Both the position numbers and the translations under genes were made by a program. The notes under the pieces were generated by a model, which ran no database searches, was not told where the DNA came from, and saw only the letters and a program-made list of their open reading frames with translations. Positions 18,757 to 28,703 of a stretch of DNA of 64,000 nucleotides are shown one piece after another. This DNA is from Deinococcus taeanensis (GTDB lineage Bacteria; Deinococcota; Deinococci; Deinococcales; Deinococcaceae). Positions within the stretch are counted from its first letter, which is position 1. Each line of letters starts with the position of its first letter. Where the stretch lies: contig NZ_CP083455.1 of NCBI RefSeq assembly GCF_020229735.1, positions 1,267,001-1,331,000 of the forward strand, read 5' to 3'.

Positions 18757-20568
18757 CTATCGACGCTGCGCGAGCAGCTCTTCGAGCCGGGCGACGTGGC
18801 CCTCCAGGGTGCGGAATGTCGCCTCGACCGGGTTGGCGCTGAGCATATCCACCCCGGCCTCCCGCAGCGCATCGATAGGATCCTGACTTCCACCGGAACG
18901 CAGGAAACGCAGGTAGTTCTCGCGCGCCGCGGCCGGGTCGGCCTGGAAGCTCTCCAGCAGCTGGTGCGCGGCACTGATGCCCGTGGCGTACTGGTACGCG
19001 TAGAAGTTCGCGTACAGGTGCGTGGAGAACTGCGCCCAGAGGATGCCGCTGCGTTCGCGATCCATGCTCACACCGTCGCCGTAGCCCTGCTCCAGCAGGT
19101 CGGCGGTCAGGGTGATGAGGTCCGGGGCGCTCAGGGTGCCGCCCGCCTCGATCCGCCGGTACGCTTCCATCTCAAAGGCCGCAAGGGTCGGCATGATAAA
19201 GAAGTACCGGTGGAAGTTCGAGAGGGCCTCCTCGATAATTTGAACCTCAAATTCGGTGTCCCCTGCGGCCCGGGCCTGGGCGAGCAGGTGCTGACGGACC
19301 ATCGCCTGGTTGAAGTTGCTGGCGACTTCCGCGTGAAACAGCGTGTAACGGGGTACGGAGTACGGGTGTTCCCGCTGGGAAAGCAGGGAATGCATGGAGT
19401 GCCCGATCTCGTGCGCCAGGGTGGAGTAGGAGTTCATGGTGCCGTTCCAGGTCATAAAGATGAACGGTTTGACGCGCCCCCCGCCGTTCGAGTACGCGCC
19501 CTGCCGTTTGCCGTCGTTCTCGGCGTAGTCCACCCAGCGTTCGGTGGTCAGGCCGGCACGCAGGTCCTGCACGTACGCGTCGCCCAGCGGCGCCATGCCG
19601 TCGGCAATCCAGTCCACGGCCTGCTCGTAGGAGACGCGGCGCGGCTCGACGAGTGCGGCCTTCACGTCGTACTCGCGCAGCTCGGGCAGGTTCAGCCACT
19701 CGCGCCGCACGCGCCAGTAGCGGTGCCAGACGGAGGTGTTGGCTCGGTAGGTGTCCAGCAGCGTGGTCACCACAGCTGTGGGGATGTTGTCGGGCGCGAG
19801 CGACGCGGTCACAGCGTCCGGGTAGTGGCGGGCGCGGGCCAGGAAGACGCTCTGGCGGACGTTCGTGGCGTACATGGCGGCCTGCGAGTGACGCACGGCG
19901 AGGTGGGCGTCGGCGTAGTGCTCCCAGGCTTCACGGCGCACGTCGCGGTCCGGGTGGGCGGTCAGGCGGTCCACGTTCCCCTGGGTGACCGGTTCGCCGC
20001 CGGCCGCGCCGAAGCGCAGATCCATGTTGGCAAGGGCAGGGTGAATGCCGCGCTCCGAGGCGAAAGGACCCTGCACGGCGCCGAGCAGTTCCTCCACTTC
20101 GGCGCTGCGGACGTGCGGTCTGCCGCGCAGGAGGCGTTCCAGGCGCACGCGGTGGTCGGTGAAGGCCGGGGTGGTGAGCCAGCCGCGCAGCTGCGTGTCG
20201 TCCAGGGCGAGCAGTTCAGGGCGGGAGAAGGCGGTGGTGCTGCCGAACTGCGCGGCGAGGGTGCTGGCGCGGTCACGGCGCGCGGCCGCGACCGCGTCAC
20301 GACCGTCGACGCTGGCGGTCATGCCGGCGTAGGACATGAACCGGTTCAGGCGCAGTTCCAGGTCGTCGGAGGCGCGCAGGTAGGCGAGGAGGCCTTCAGG
20401 GGTGCCCAGCTGCCCGGCGTGCGCAGACAGCCGCGCGAACTCGGTGGCCAGGGTTTCCCCTTCGGCGGTCCAGGCGTCGGGCGTGGCGTAGAGCGCCTCG
20501 ATGTCCCAGGTCTGCTCACGCGGCACGTCGCTGCGGGGCGGCAGCGCCTTGATCGTTTCAGTTGGCAT
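18757..20568 (-). CDS. pepF: Oligoendopeptidase F (M3 family)
   Basis: 603-residue cytoplasmic zinc oligopeptidase. The zinc motif HEIGHSMHS and the family segment [15 protein letters not shown] with the third ligand Glu are present, as is the C-terminal [36 protein letters not shown]. Length is normal for PepF. The start at 20568 ([11 protein letters not shown]) is 15 bases inside a longer frame. It hydrolyses peptides of roughly 7-17 residues. Divergent from the MFS transporter gene, with 67 bases between starts. Confidence 0.94.
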   Translation of the reverse strand: MPTETIKALPPRSDVPREQTWDIEALYATPDAWTAEGETLATEFARLSAHAGQLGTPEGLLAYLRASDDLELRLNRFMSYAGMTASVDGRDAVAAARRDRASTLAAQFGSTTAFSRPELLALDDTQLRGWLTTPAFTDHRVRLERLLRGRPHVRSAEVEELLGAVQGPFASERGIHPALANMDLRFGAAGGEPVTQGNVDRLTAHPDRDVRREAWEHYADAHLAVRHSQAAMYATNVRQSVFLARARHYPDAVTASLAPDNIPTAVVTTLLDTYRANTSVWHRYWRVRREWLNLPELREYDVKAALVEPRRVSYEQAVDWIADGMAPLGDAYVQDLRAGLTTERWVDYAENDGKRQGAYSNGGGRVKPFIFMTWNGTMNSYSTLAHEIGHSMHSLLSQREHPYSVPRYTLFHAEVASNFNQAMVRQHLLAQARAAGDTEFEVQIIEEALSNFHRYFFIMPTLAAFEMEAYRRIEAGGTLSAPDLITLTADLLEQGYGDGVSMDRERSGILWAQFSTHLYANFYAYQYATGISAAHQLLESFQADPAAARENYLRFLRSGGSQDPIDALREAGVDMLSANPVEATFRTLEGHVARLEELLAQRR

Positions 20569-20635
20569 GCCGAACGCTAACATTTCCCGGTTGCACCAGG
20601 ACTACAGTGATCCGGATGAACGGACGGTTCAGCCG

Positions 20636-21868
20636 ATGACCACCACCACCTCGCCCGCCTCTGCGCGGCCCAGCCTGCGCGTGATGCTGCGCCTCCCGCA
20701 CGCTGCCGGACTGGCGCTGTGCGTGTTCCTGCTGGGCTTCGGGCTCTCCCTCGCCATGCCGTATATGGCGCTCTACGCCGTGAACCGCGCCGGGATGAGC
20801 CCGCTGCAGCTGGGCGTGTTCCTGTCCACCAACGCCATCAGTGCGGTGATCGTCGCCACGCTCCTGGCCCGCTGGTCAGACCGGCTGCCGAACCGCAAGC
20901 CCATTGTGCTGGTCACCATGACGGCCGGCGCGGCCGCCTACACCCTGATCAGTGTCACGCCGCACTTCCCGGGGCTGCTTGTCATCGGCGCGCTCCTGCT
21001 GTCGCTGGGGTCCGCCGCGTTTCCGCAGGTGTTCTCATTCGCCCGGGCCAGCCTGCAGGACCTTCCCAGTGACCTGGCCGACCGCGCCATGACCGTTCTG
21101 CGCGCCGTCTTCAGTCTGTCCTGGGTGGTGGGGCCCGGTCTGGGCGCCGTGATTCTGGGAGGCGGGCACTACCACGCGGTGTTCCTCAGCGCTGCCGCGT
21201 GCTTCGTCCTGGCGGCTGTGCCCTTGCTCCGTGTGCCGGGCCGCCGGCCCCAGGCCACCCGGGGGGTCACACCGGACCTGCCCGACACACCCCGGCGAAC
21301 GGCCCGGCGCGCCATTGCGCTGGCCGCCCTGGCCTTCGTGCTGTACGGCATGAGCCTGCAGATGGGCATGTCGATGTTTCCGCTGTTCATCACCGAAACG
21401 CTGAGGGGCACCAGCGGCGAGGTGGGCTTCCTGGTGGGCCTGTGCGCGCTGCTGGAGATTCCGGTGATGCTCATCCTCGTCACGTGGCGGCGCCTGCCGG
21501 GCGTTCCGGTGCTCATGGCGGCAGCGATGGGGTTGTTCGTGGCGCACTTCGTCCTGATTGCCCTGGCGCACACGCTGCCGCTGCTGATTGCGGCGCAGGT
21601 GATCCGCGCGGTGGTTCTGGCCATTTCGGCCGGGCTGGGCATGACCTACTTCCAGACGCTGATGCCCGGGCGGTTCAGTGCGGCGACCACCCTGTTCGCG
21701 AATACCTCCAGTCTGGGCGGCATGCTTAGCGGTGTCACGTCGGGCGCCGTGGCGCAGGCCCTCGGGTACCGCAGCGTGTTCCTGGTGTGCGCCGCGCTCA
21801 CCTTCACGGCGTTCGTGGTGATGACCCTGAACAACCGCGCGGCAGACGCCGAGGACCAGGGTAGCTGA
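20636..21868 (+). CDS. MFS transporter, sugar efflux (SET) type
   Basis: 410 residues with about 12 hydrophobic segments split into two halves by a charged loop near residues 210-225. The first half has SDRLPNRKPIVL, the loop 2-3 motif A of MFS exporters. Similarity in layout to SetA/SotB sugar efflux proteins is suggested by LQLGVFLSTNAISAVIVATLLARWSDRLPNRK and NTSSLGGMLSGVTSGAVAQALGYRSVF. Substrate is not predictable from sequence. Convergent with trpA across a strong hairpin. Confidence 0.82.
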   Translation: MTTTTSPASARPSLRVMLRLPHAAGLALCVFLLGFGLSLAMPYMALYAVNRAGMSPLQLGVFLSTNAISAVIVATLLARWSDRLPNRKPIVLVTMTAGAAAYTLISVTPHFPGLLVIGALLLSLGSAAFPQVFSFARASLQDLPSDLADRAMTVLRAVFSLSWVVGPGLGAVILGGGHYHAVFLSAAACFVLAAVPLLRVPGRRPQATRGVTPDLPDTPRRTARRAIALAALAFVLYGMSLQMGMSMFPLFITETLRGTSGEVGFLVGLCALLEIPVMLILVTWRRLPGVPVLMAAAMGLFVAHFVLIALAHTLPLLIAAQVIRAVVLAISAGLGMTYFQTLMPGRFSAATTLFANTSSLGGMLSGVTSGAVAQALGYRSVFLVCAALTFTAFVVMTLNNRAADAEDQGS

Positions 21869-21881
21869 GCCCCGGACAGGA

Positions 21882-21912
21882 AGGCGGGCGACCGGTGACC
21901 GGTCGCCCGCCT
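21882..21912. terminator. Bidirectional terminator between the MFS gene and trpA
   Basis: A 15-base perfect inverted repeat (AGGCGGGCGACCGGT and its complement) around a single central base, with the outer CAGG/CCTG extending the stem. The effective loop is GGTGACC. Confidence 0.75.
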
Positions 21913-21922
21913 CCTGCCTGGA

Positions 21923-22728
21923 TTACTTCTGGCAGCCCGCGCGGATCGTGGCGGCCAGCGCGCCCACCGACTGACCCTGCCGGGCGGCGTTGATGAACGC
22001 GCTGCCCACCACCACGCCGTCGGCCACCTGCGCAACCTGGCGGGCGGTGTCGGCGTCCTTCACGCCGAACCCCACCGCGACCGGCACGCGCGCGTGCTCA
22101 CGGGCCAGTGCCAGCATGGCGGGCACCTCGGCCAGGGCGCTGCCTTCGCGCGCGCCGGTCACGCCCGTGACACTCACGGCGTACAGGAAGCCGGTGCAGG
22201 CTTCCGCCACCAGTTTCACGCGCGCCGGGGTGCTGGTCGGCGCGATCAGGAAGGTCACGGCCAGGCCGTGCTCGGCCGCCAGGTCGGCGATCTCCAGGTC
22301 CTGGTCCGGGGGCAGGTCCGGCAGGATCAGGCCGTCCACGCCGGCGTCCTGGGCCAGGCGCATGAACTCGCGCGGCCCCACGGCGTAGATGGGATTCACG
22401 TAGGTCATGATCACGATGGGCGTGGCGTGGCGCGCACGCAGGGCCTTCACGAGCGCCAGCGTGCCGCGGGTGCTCGTGCCGCCCGCCAGGGCCTGCTCGC
22501 TGGCCCGCTGGATGGTGGGGCCGTCTCCGAGCGGATCGCTGTAGGGAATGCCGACTTCCAGCAGGTCCGCGTGCTCGAGCAGTTCATCGGCGACGCCCGC
22601 GAAGGCCTGCGCGGTGGGGTACCCAGCCGTCATGAACGGAATGAAGGCGGCGCGGCCCTCAGCGTGGGCGCGGGCGAAGGCCGCGTGAATGCGGGCAGCG
22701 CCGGGCGTGGTGGCGGTGAGGGTGGCGG

Positions 22729-22732
<4 letters not shown>
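21923..22732 (-). CDS. trpA: Tryptophan synthase, alpha chain
   Basis: 269-residue TIM barrel that cleaves indole-3-glycerol phosphate to indole. Catalytic Glu lies in [19 protein letters not shown] and the catalytic Asp in DGLILPDLP; the phosphate-binding GVTGARE and [14 protein letters not shown] are present. The start overlaps the trpB stop (ATGA), the normal trpBA arrangement, so the two subunits are made together. Confidence 0.96.
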
Positions 22733-24006
<1,274 letters not shown>

Positions 24007-24045
24007 GGATTCAGAGTAGGCCTGGCCCTCCGAACGGGCGTTTGG

Positions 24046-24072
24046 CAAACTTAGACAAGTCATCTAAGTTTG
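24046..24072. promoter_or_regulatory. Inverted repeat upstream of trpB
   Basis: CAAACTTAG (24046-24054) and CTAAGTTTG (24064-24072) form a perfect 9-bp inverted repeat with a 9-base spacer, AT-rich in a GC-rich setting. It overlaps the last codons and stop of gluQ and lies about 30 bases upstream of the trpB -10 box, so it could be a trp operator, an attenuator stem, or both. Confidence 0.5.
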
Positions 24073-24953
24073 TGGTGCCGGGCACCAAGCTGACCCCGCC
24101 AGAACGGCAGCAGATCCGAGGCATTCACCTGCTCCGGAACGGCCCAGCCCAGGCTCCCCGCGAGAGACGACAGCACCTGCCCCGCTGGCGTGCCCGCCTC
24201 GCGCAGCGCCTGCACCGACGGTGCGCCCCCCCGCTTGGCCAGCCGTTCACCGCGGTAGTCATGCATCAGCGGAACATGCCAGTAGCGCGGTGTGGGCAAG
24301 CCCAGCGCCCGCTGCAACGCCACCTGCCGCGGCGTGGCCGGCCACAGGTCCGCGCCCCGCACCACGTCCGTCACCCCCGCCTGCGCGTCATCCACGACCA
24401 CCGCGAGGTGATACGCGAACACTCCGTCGTTGCGGCGCAGGACCACGTCACCCACCTCGCTCGTCAGGTCCTGACAGAGCGTGTCGCCGGTCCACTCATC
24501 CCGGACGCACACCGCCGTGTCCGGCACCCGCCAGCGCAGCGCCGCGGGACGCGCCGGAGACACCGACCCCGCCCGGCAGGTGCCCGGGTATACCGGCTCC
24601 GCGCCGTGAGGCGCGCCGGCACTGTCCTGAACCGCAGCCAGCACCTCCCTCCGCGTGCAGGTGCACCGGTACGTGTCCAGGCGGGCCGCGGCCGCCTCGT
24701 ACCGCGCCTGCCTGGAAGACTGAATGACTTCCTCATCCCAGTCCAGACCCAGCCACTCCAGGTCCATGCGCGTCACGTCGTACGCCCACGGCCGCACCCG
24801 GCCCGTATCCAGATCCTCAAACCGCAGCAGGTGCCGGCCACCCTGCGCGCGCGTGTGCAACCACGCCAGCAGGGCCGTGCGGGCGTTGCCGAGGTGCATG
24901 GCGCCGGTCGGGCTGGGCGCGTACCGCCCCACCACGCCCCCCTCAAGGTTCAT
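24060..24953 (-). CDS. gluQ: Glutamyl-Q tRNA(Asp) synthetase
   Basis: 297-residue truncated GluRS paralogue that attaches glutamate to queuosine-34 of tRNA-Asp. [24 protein letters not shown] holds the HIGH-like signature; the class I KMSKS-like loop reads RLAKRGGA. A zinc site is formed by CTCTRREV plus a later Cys in YPGTCR. It lacks the C-terminal anticodon-binding domain of full GluRS, which defines the family. The start at 24953 lies inside the end of the HEAGH gene (11-base overlap). Confidence 0.9.
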   Translation of the reverse strand: MNLEGGVVGRYAPSPTGAMHLGNARTALLAWLHTRAQGGRHLLRFEDLDTGRVRPWAYDVTRMDLEWLGLDWDEEVIQSSRQARYEAAAARLDTYRCTCTRREVLAAVQDSAGAPHGAEPVYPGTCRAGSVSPARPAALRWRVPDTAVCVRDEWTGDTLCQDLTSEVGDVVLRRNDGVFAYHLAVVVDDAQAGVTDVVRGADLWPATPRQVALQRALGLPTPRYWHVPLMHDYRGERLAKRGGAPSVQALREAGTPAGQVLSSLAGSLGWAVPEQVNASDLLPFWRGQLGARHHKLR

Positions 24954-25467
24954 CCGGACGCTCCTGCAGATCATCCCAGACCGCCAGGAGCGTTCCGGCA
25001 ATGACCGCCACGAACGCCAGCGCCAGCGTGAATCGCCCCAGGCTGTCCGCGGCACCCAGGGCGTTCCAGCCGCTCAGCAGCTGCCACCAGTCGTGCGTGT
25101 CCGGGTCACCGGTGATCAGCGGCAGGTTCCGCTGCGGGGCATCCTGAATGTAGGCGCCCACCCCGGCCAGGGCGTGACCCAGCCACAACGTCACCACGCC
25201 GGCCGAGAAGCGGTCCCGGCGCCACAGAAACGCGGCCACGCACCCAGCAGGCACCAGCACCTGGGTCAGGCTGCCGCCCAGCAGCGTCACCGTCTCCCCC
25301 GCCCACATCAGCAGCACGTGCCCCGCCTCGTGAAAAATCAGGTTCACGTTCCCCAGGACGCCCGGCTCGGCCGGACGCACCACCCCCGGCACGGTGACCC
25401 ACAGGGCCGCGCTCAGCCCCAGCACGCGCGGCGCCCACGCAGGCCAGCGGGCCAGGAGCCCGCTCAA
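24943..25467 (-). CDS. Polytopic membrane protein with an HEAGH zinc motif (M50-like)
   Basis: 174 residues with about five hydrophobic segments. The first lies at 15-30; the second region contains NLIFHEAGHVLLMW, an HExxH zinc-protease motif embedded in a hydrophobic stretch, as in site-2 protease type M50 enzymes. A later acidic segment (GDPDTHDWW) could provide a third ligand, but the NPDG motif of classical S2P is absent. It overlaps the RHH gene upstream by 4 bases and gluQ downstream, so it belongs to the parA-gluQ operon. Substrate unknown. Confidence 0.72.
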   Translation of the reverse strand: MSGLLARWPAWAPRVLGLSAALWVTVPGVVRPAEPGVLGNVNLIFHEAGHVLLMWAGETVTLLGGSLTQVLVPAGCVAAFLWRRDRFSAGVVTLWLGHALAGVGAYIQDAPQRNLPLITGDPDTHDWWQLLSGWNALGAADSLGRFTLALAFVAVIAGTLLAVWDDLQERPDEP

Positions 25468-25703
25468 CGGCGGCTCCGCAGCCAGGCCAGCAGCAGGTCC
25501 TCAACCAGCTCACTCACGCTCTCCCCACCGTCACGCTTCACGTGCCGCCACACCGCGCGAACCGTTTCCCGGCGCACGTACACCGCCTCCACACGCTCCG
25601 CGGTCTCACCCGGCAGCCGGCCGGCCGGTTCGGGCGTGAGTTTCCGCCCCCGCACCTTACGTTCCCCCCGCCCGGCCGGGCCCAGGTAGTCGAAGCGGCC
25701 CAC
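25464..25703 (-). CDS. Small ribbon-helix-helix-like protein encoded after parA
   Basis: 79 residues. A basic N-terminal tail (GERKVRGRKLTPEPAG) is followed by ERVEAVYVRRETVRAVWRHV and then SVSELVEDLLLAWL, a strand-helix-helix pattern typical of ribbon-helix-helix DNA-binding dimers. It starts 9 bases after the parA stop and overlaps the HEAGH gene. An RHH protein next to a ParA ATPase resembles type Ib partition systems, where the small protein binds the centromere; on a chromosome it may be an accessory system. The fold is inferred by eye. Confidence 0.6.
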   Translation of the reverse strand: MGRFDYLGPAGRGERKVRGRKLTPEPAGRLPGETAERVEAVYVRRETVRAVWRHVKRDGGESVSELVEDLLLAWLRSRR

Positions 25704-25712
25704 CTCAGGCCC

Positions 25713-26321
25713 TCACCACAGTTCCCCCGCCAGGGCCTCGATGTCGGCCCAGGCCGCCGCGGCCCTGGGGTCCCGGACCTCGTGCGCCAGGACCCCCTGC
25801 TCCGCGGCGCGCTGGTACGCCGCGTACGCACGGACCAGCGTGTTGCACACGGTCAGGCCGTCTTCCCGCAGGTCCTCCCTGACCTCCTCGCCTGCCCGGC
25901 CGACCGGCGGCACGCGCGTCAGGATGACCCGTGACTTGCGCGCCGCGCCCTCCTCCGTCAGGAATTCCAGCAGTTCACGGGTCGCGTCCACCTCCAGTGC
26001 ACTGACGCCACTGGGCACCAGGATCAGGTCGGCGCGCTCGGCCAGCTGCCGCAGGTCCCGGCGGCGGGGCCGGCCTTCGGTGTCAACCAGCACCAGGTCG
26101 AACGCCGCGAGCCTGCGAGGTTTCACGTCGTCCGCAGCCATGACGGTGAACGGCAGCGCCTCAGCACGCCGCGCCCACCGCAGACTGCTGCCGACACGGC
26201 CGTCCTCGTCGATCAGCACGGTGTTCAGGCCGCGCCGCTGCGCCGCGCCGGCGAGGTGAACGGCCAGGGTGCTCTTGCCTACCCCTCCCTTATCCGAAGT
26301 GATCGCCGCGACCCGCGCCAT
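25713..26321 (-). CDS. ParA/MinD-family ATPase
   Basis: 202 residues. Deviant Walker A motif [21 protein letters not shown], switch region [10 protein letters not shown] and base-binding segment with VILTRVPP. It is short, without an N-terminal helix-turn-helix, like type Ib ParA partition ATPases. The start at 26321 has TACGCT 7 bases upstream (leaderless). It heads a leftward run with the RHH-like protein, the HEAGH membrane protein and gluQ. No ParB is present, so its partner is probably the RHH protein. Confidence 0.82.
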   Translation of the reverse strand: MARVAAITSDKGGVGKSTLAVHLAGAAQRRGLNTVLIDEDGRVGSSLRWARRAEALPFTVMAADDVKPRRLAAFDLVLVDTEGRPRRRDLRQLAERADLILVPSGVSALEVDATRELLEFLTEEGAARKSRVILTRVPPVGRAGEEVREDLREDGLTVCNTLVRAYAAYQRAAEQGVLAHEVRDPRAAAAWADIEALAGELW

Positions 26322-26328
26322 GCGGGGC

Positions 26329-26334
26329 AGCGTA
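26329..26334 (-). promoter_or_regulatory. Leaderless -10 box of the parA operon
   Basis: TACGCT on the minus strand lies 7 bases before the ATG at 26321; there is no Shine-Dalgarno sequence. Confidence 0.45.
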
Positions 26335-26382
26335 GCAGACCAGCCTATGCCGCACGTCAGCGCCCCGCGGCATGATGGGGGG

Positions 26383-26640
26383 GTGATCACCCCGGAACAG
26401 ATGAGTACGCTGCGCCGCAGCGAGGTGTACTGGACGGCGCGCGCCATGCAGGCCCAGGGCAGCCGCTTCTACCGCGCGCTGGGCGACGCCCTGCACGCCG
26501 CCGACGCCGTGAACCGCCACCTGATCTACGGCACCTGGCCTGACGCCTGCTGGGACTTCTACGAGCGCGGCCTGTGCCTTGAGGCGGCCGAGGCAGACGG
26601 GGGGAAGCCTGGCCACAGCCGGGCACGACCGGACGCTTAG
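26383..26640 (+). CDS. Small hypothetical protein
   Basis: 85 residues from GTG at 26383 (or 79 from ATG at 26401). Sequence [20 protein letters not shown]...[33 protein letters not shown] is helical and well ordered, with codon usage like its neighbours, so it is likely real. No motif or family recognised. It ends 12 bases before the PIG-L deacetylase gene and may be cotranscribed with it. Confidence 0.6.
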   Translation: MITPEQMSTLRRSEVYWTARAMQAQGSRFYRALGDALHAADAVNRHLIYGTWPDACWDFYERGLCLEAAEADGGKPGHSRARPDA

Positions 26641-26652
26641 ACTGGGCCGACC

Positions 26653-27474
26653 ATGACCCGACCGACCCTGCTGGCCATTTTTGCTCACCCGGACGACGAA
26701 GCGTTCAGTGTGGGCGGCACCCTCACCCACTACGCCCGGCAGGGCGTGCGGGTCCTGCTGGCCTGCGCCACGCGCGGTGAAGCCGGTAAGATCACCGTGC
26801 CCGGCATGACGGTCGACGACCTCGGCGCGCAGCGGGAACAGGAGTTGCGCGACGCGTGCCGGGTCCTGGAGATCGAACCGCCCATCTTCCTGGATTACCA
26901 CGACTCCGGGCGGTACGAACGGACCCGCCACGACGACCCGGCCGCCCTGATGAACGTGAATCCGCTGGAGATTGAGGTCAAGCTCCGCGCCCTGATCGAG
27001 ACGGAGCAGCCGCAGGTGCTCATCACCTTCGATCCGCACGGCGGGTACGGTCACGTGGACCACCTGCAGATTCACCGCGCTGCGGTCGCCGCGTTTTTCA
27101 GCACCGGTCACTTGCCGTACGGCGGGCCGCAGCGGCTGTACTACACGGCCCTGACGTCCGAGGCTGCCGAGGGCCTCTCCCGGATGGGGCGGGACCTCGA
27201 CCCCCGGGTGTACGGCGTTTCCGAGAGCACGCTGGCCCTGACCCTGAACGTCAGCGCGTACGCAGAACACAAGAAGGCGGCCCTCCTGGCGCACGGCACG
27301 CAGACGGGCGAGCAGAGCCTGCTGGGACAGTTGAGCCCGGAGGAACGGCAGGCAATGGAGCGGCGCATGCTGGGCACCGAGAGTTTCAGTATCGGGGGCA
27401 CGCGCACGGCCCTGCGGTCGTACCCGCTGCGCGGACTGTTCGACGGGCTCAGCGGGTTTGAGCACCTGCACTGA
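26653..27474 (+). CDS. PIG-L family deacetylase (LmbE-like)
   Basis: 273-residue zinc deacetylase. The AHPDDE motif (10-16) gives two zinc ligands and the catalytic Asp; GHVDH gives the third ligand. The family removes acetyl from N-acetylglucosamine-linked substrates. Deinococci make bacillithiol, whose synthesis needs such an enzyme (BshB, acting on GlcNAc-malate), so this is a plausible BshB, but nothing in the neighbourhood confirms it. TAGACT lies 9 bases before the start. A long terminator follows. Confidence 0.88.
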   Translation: MTRPTLLAIFAHPDDEAFSVGGTLTHYARQGVRVLLACATRGEAGKITVPGMTVDDLGAQREQELRDACRVLEIEPPIFLDYHDSGRYERTRHDDPAALMNVNPLEIEVKLRALIETEQPQVLITFDPHGGYGHVDHLQIHRAAVAAFFSTGHLPYGGPQRLYYTALTSEAAEGLSRMGRDLDPRVYGVSESTLALTLNVSAYAEHKKAALLAHGTQTGEQSLLGQLSPEERQAMERRMLGTESFSIGGTRTALRSYPLRGLFDGLSGFEHLH

Positions 27475-27482
27475 CGACCACA

Positions 27483-27523
27483 GCAGCCTGCCCCTGGAGC
27501 AATGAACTCCAGGGGCAGGCTGC
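27483..27523. terminator. Terminator between the PIG-L and S1 genes
   Basis: Perfect 17-bp stem (arms 27483-27499 and 27507-27523) with loop CAATGAA, between convergent genes. Confidence 0.8.
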
Positions 27524-27547
27524 CGTAGTCCGCTTGTGCGGCCCGGG

Positions 27548-27925
27548 TTACTTCTTGCGTTTCCCGGCGGGTTTCTTGCCTCCGCCGGCCGTGGTGCGTT
27601 CCTTCGCATCCCGCATGAATGAGCGGAGTTTGGCCTCGAACTGCGGGCTCTGACGCCCGATCGCCCGGGGACGGGGAACCTCTTCAGGCTCCTCGAGCAG
27701 CTCCTTGATCGAGAGGTCGAGACGGCCCCGCTCGTCGCGTCCCAGCACCTTCACTTCCACGTTCTCGCCCTCGCGGACGTGATCGTGGATGTTCCGGACG
27801 AAGGAATGCGCGATCTGCGAGATGTGCACCAGGCCCGTCTCGCCGTTCTCGAACTGAATGAACGCGCCGAAGTCGGTCACGCGCGTCACGCGGCCCTCCA
27901 CGACCGCGCCGGAATCAAGCTGCAC
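27548..27925 (-). CDS. S1 RNA-binding domain protein (YugI/general stress protein 13-like)
   Basis: 125 residues. One S1 domain (GAVVEGRVTRVTDFGAFIQFENGETGLVHISQIA...VREGENVEVKVLGRDERGRLDLSIKEL) followed by a basic tail ending GGGKKPAGKRKK. This matches the single-S1 proteins found near or on ribosomes. The GTG at 27925 is chosen because it opens the domain. Its upstream AAGGAGA can pair with TCCTT five bases later, so the ribosome site may sit in a small hairpin. Confidence 0.82.
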   Translation of the reverse strand: MQLDSGAVVEGRVTRVTDFGAFIQFENGETGLVHISQIAHSFVRNIHDHVREGENVEVKVLGRDERGRLDLSIKELLEEPEEVPRPRAIGRQSPQFEAKLRSFMRDAKERTTAGGGKKPAGKRKK

Positions 27926-28016
27926 CAAAGGAAGTCTCCTTGCAAAGCATGAAACGCATGTTACACCATCCCCGCGACTCATGAGGCGCGGCGGCGCAGA
28001 AACGTGAGCGCCGCGC

Positions 28017-28022
28017 TAGATT
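28017..28022 (+). promoter_or_regulatory. Leaderless -10 box of minC
   Basis: TAGATT lies 7 bases before the ATG at 28030. A GCGCGGCG/CGCCGCGC inverted repeat (27986-28016) directly precedes it and may be an operator. Confidence 0.45.
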
Positions 28023-28029
28023 GAAGCTC

Positions 28030-28644
28030 ATGAAGTTGCGTGGCACCCTGGGCGGCCTGAATCTCCTGATCGAACCCGGCGATACCGGCCCCAGCGTGCT
28101 GGAGGGCCTCAGCGCCCGCACGGACCTGCTGTCCAGCAACGTCACGGTCGAACTGCAGGGCGACGCGGACCCCGAAGCGATCGAAGTGGCCCTCACCGCC
28201 ATCCGCGCGGCCGGCGGGACCCCCGGCCGGGTCCGCGCTCCCCGCGTGAGTGTCCCCACGCCGCCCCCCGCGCCGGAACCGCCCACGCCTGCACCGGCCC
28301 GCACGGAGATCGTGCCGCACACCCTGCGCGCCGGGTTCCGCGGTGAATTTCCAGGCAGCGTCATCGTTCTGGGTGACGTCAACCCAGGTGCGGAACTGCT
28401 CGCTGGCGGCGACGTGATCGTGGTGGGCGCCCTGCGCGGCCTGGCCCACGCCGGACTGGGCGGGCGCGCAGACGCCATCGTGTGGGCCCGCCCCATTGCC
28501 AGCACCCAGATCCGCATTGGAGACGCCGTGGCCCGCGCCCCGGAGGGCAGCAGCCTGAGCAACATGCGCCACCGCGACGACCAGCCGGTCCCGGAGATCG
28601 CCCGGCTGCAGGACGGCGTGATTCACATCGACGTGCAGAAGTAA
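28030..28644 (+). CDS. minC: Septum site-determining protein MinC
   Basis: 204 residues. N-terminal domain (1-75), a Pro-rich linker (TPPPAPEPPTPAPA) and the C-terminal right-handed beta-helix domain with LRAGFRGEFPGSVIVLGDVNPGAELLAGGDVIVVGALRGLAHAGLGGRADAIVWA, which is diagnostic of MinC. It inhibits FtsZ assembly away from midcell. minD and minE are not adjacent, so it must work with a MinD encoded elsewhere. Convergent with the amidase gene. Confidence 0.9.
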   Translation: MKLRGTLGGLNLLIEPGDTGPSVLEGLSARTDLLSSNVTVELQGDADPEAIEVALTAIRAAGGTPGRVRAPRVSVPTPPPAPEPPTPAPARTEIVPHTLRAGFRGEFPGSVIVLGDVNPGAELLAGGDVIVVGALRGLAHAGLGGRADAIVWARPIASTQIRIGDAVARAPEGSSLSNMRHRDDQPVPEIARLQDGVIHIDVQK

Positions 28645-28655
28645 CCCCACGGGGC

Positions 28656-28695
28656 AGGCGGGGCCGCCGATTATGCCTGGACGCCCCGCCTGTCG
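28656..28695. terminator. Terminator between minC and the amidase gene
   Basis: GCAGGCGGGGC (28656-28666) pairs with GCCCCGCCTGT (28685-28695), 11 bp with one G-T pair and an 18-base loop. Confidence 0.6.
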
Positions 28696-28703
28696 TCCCG
28701 GGC

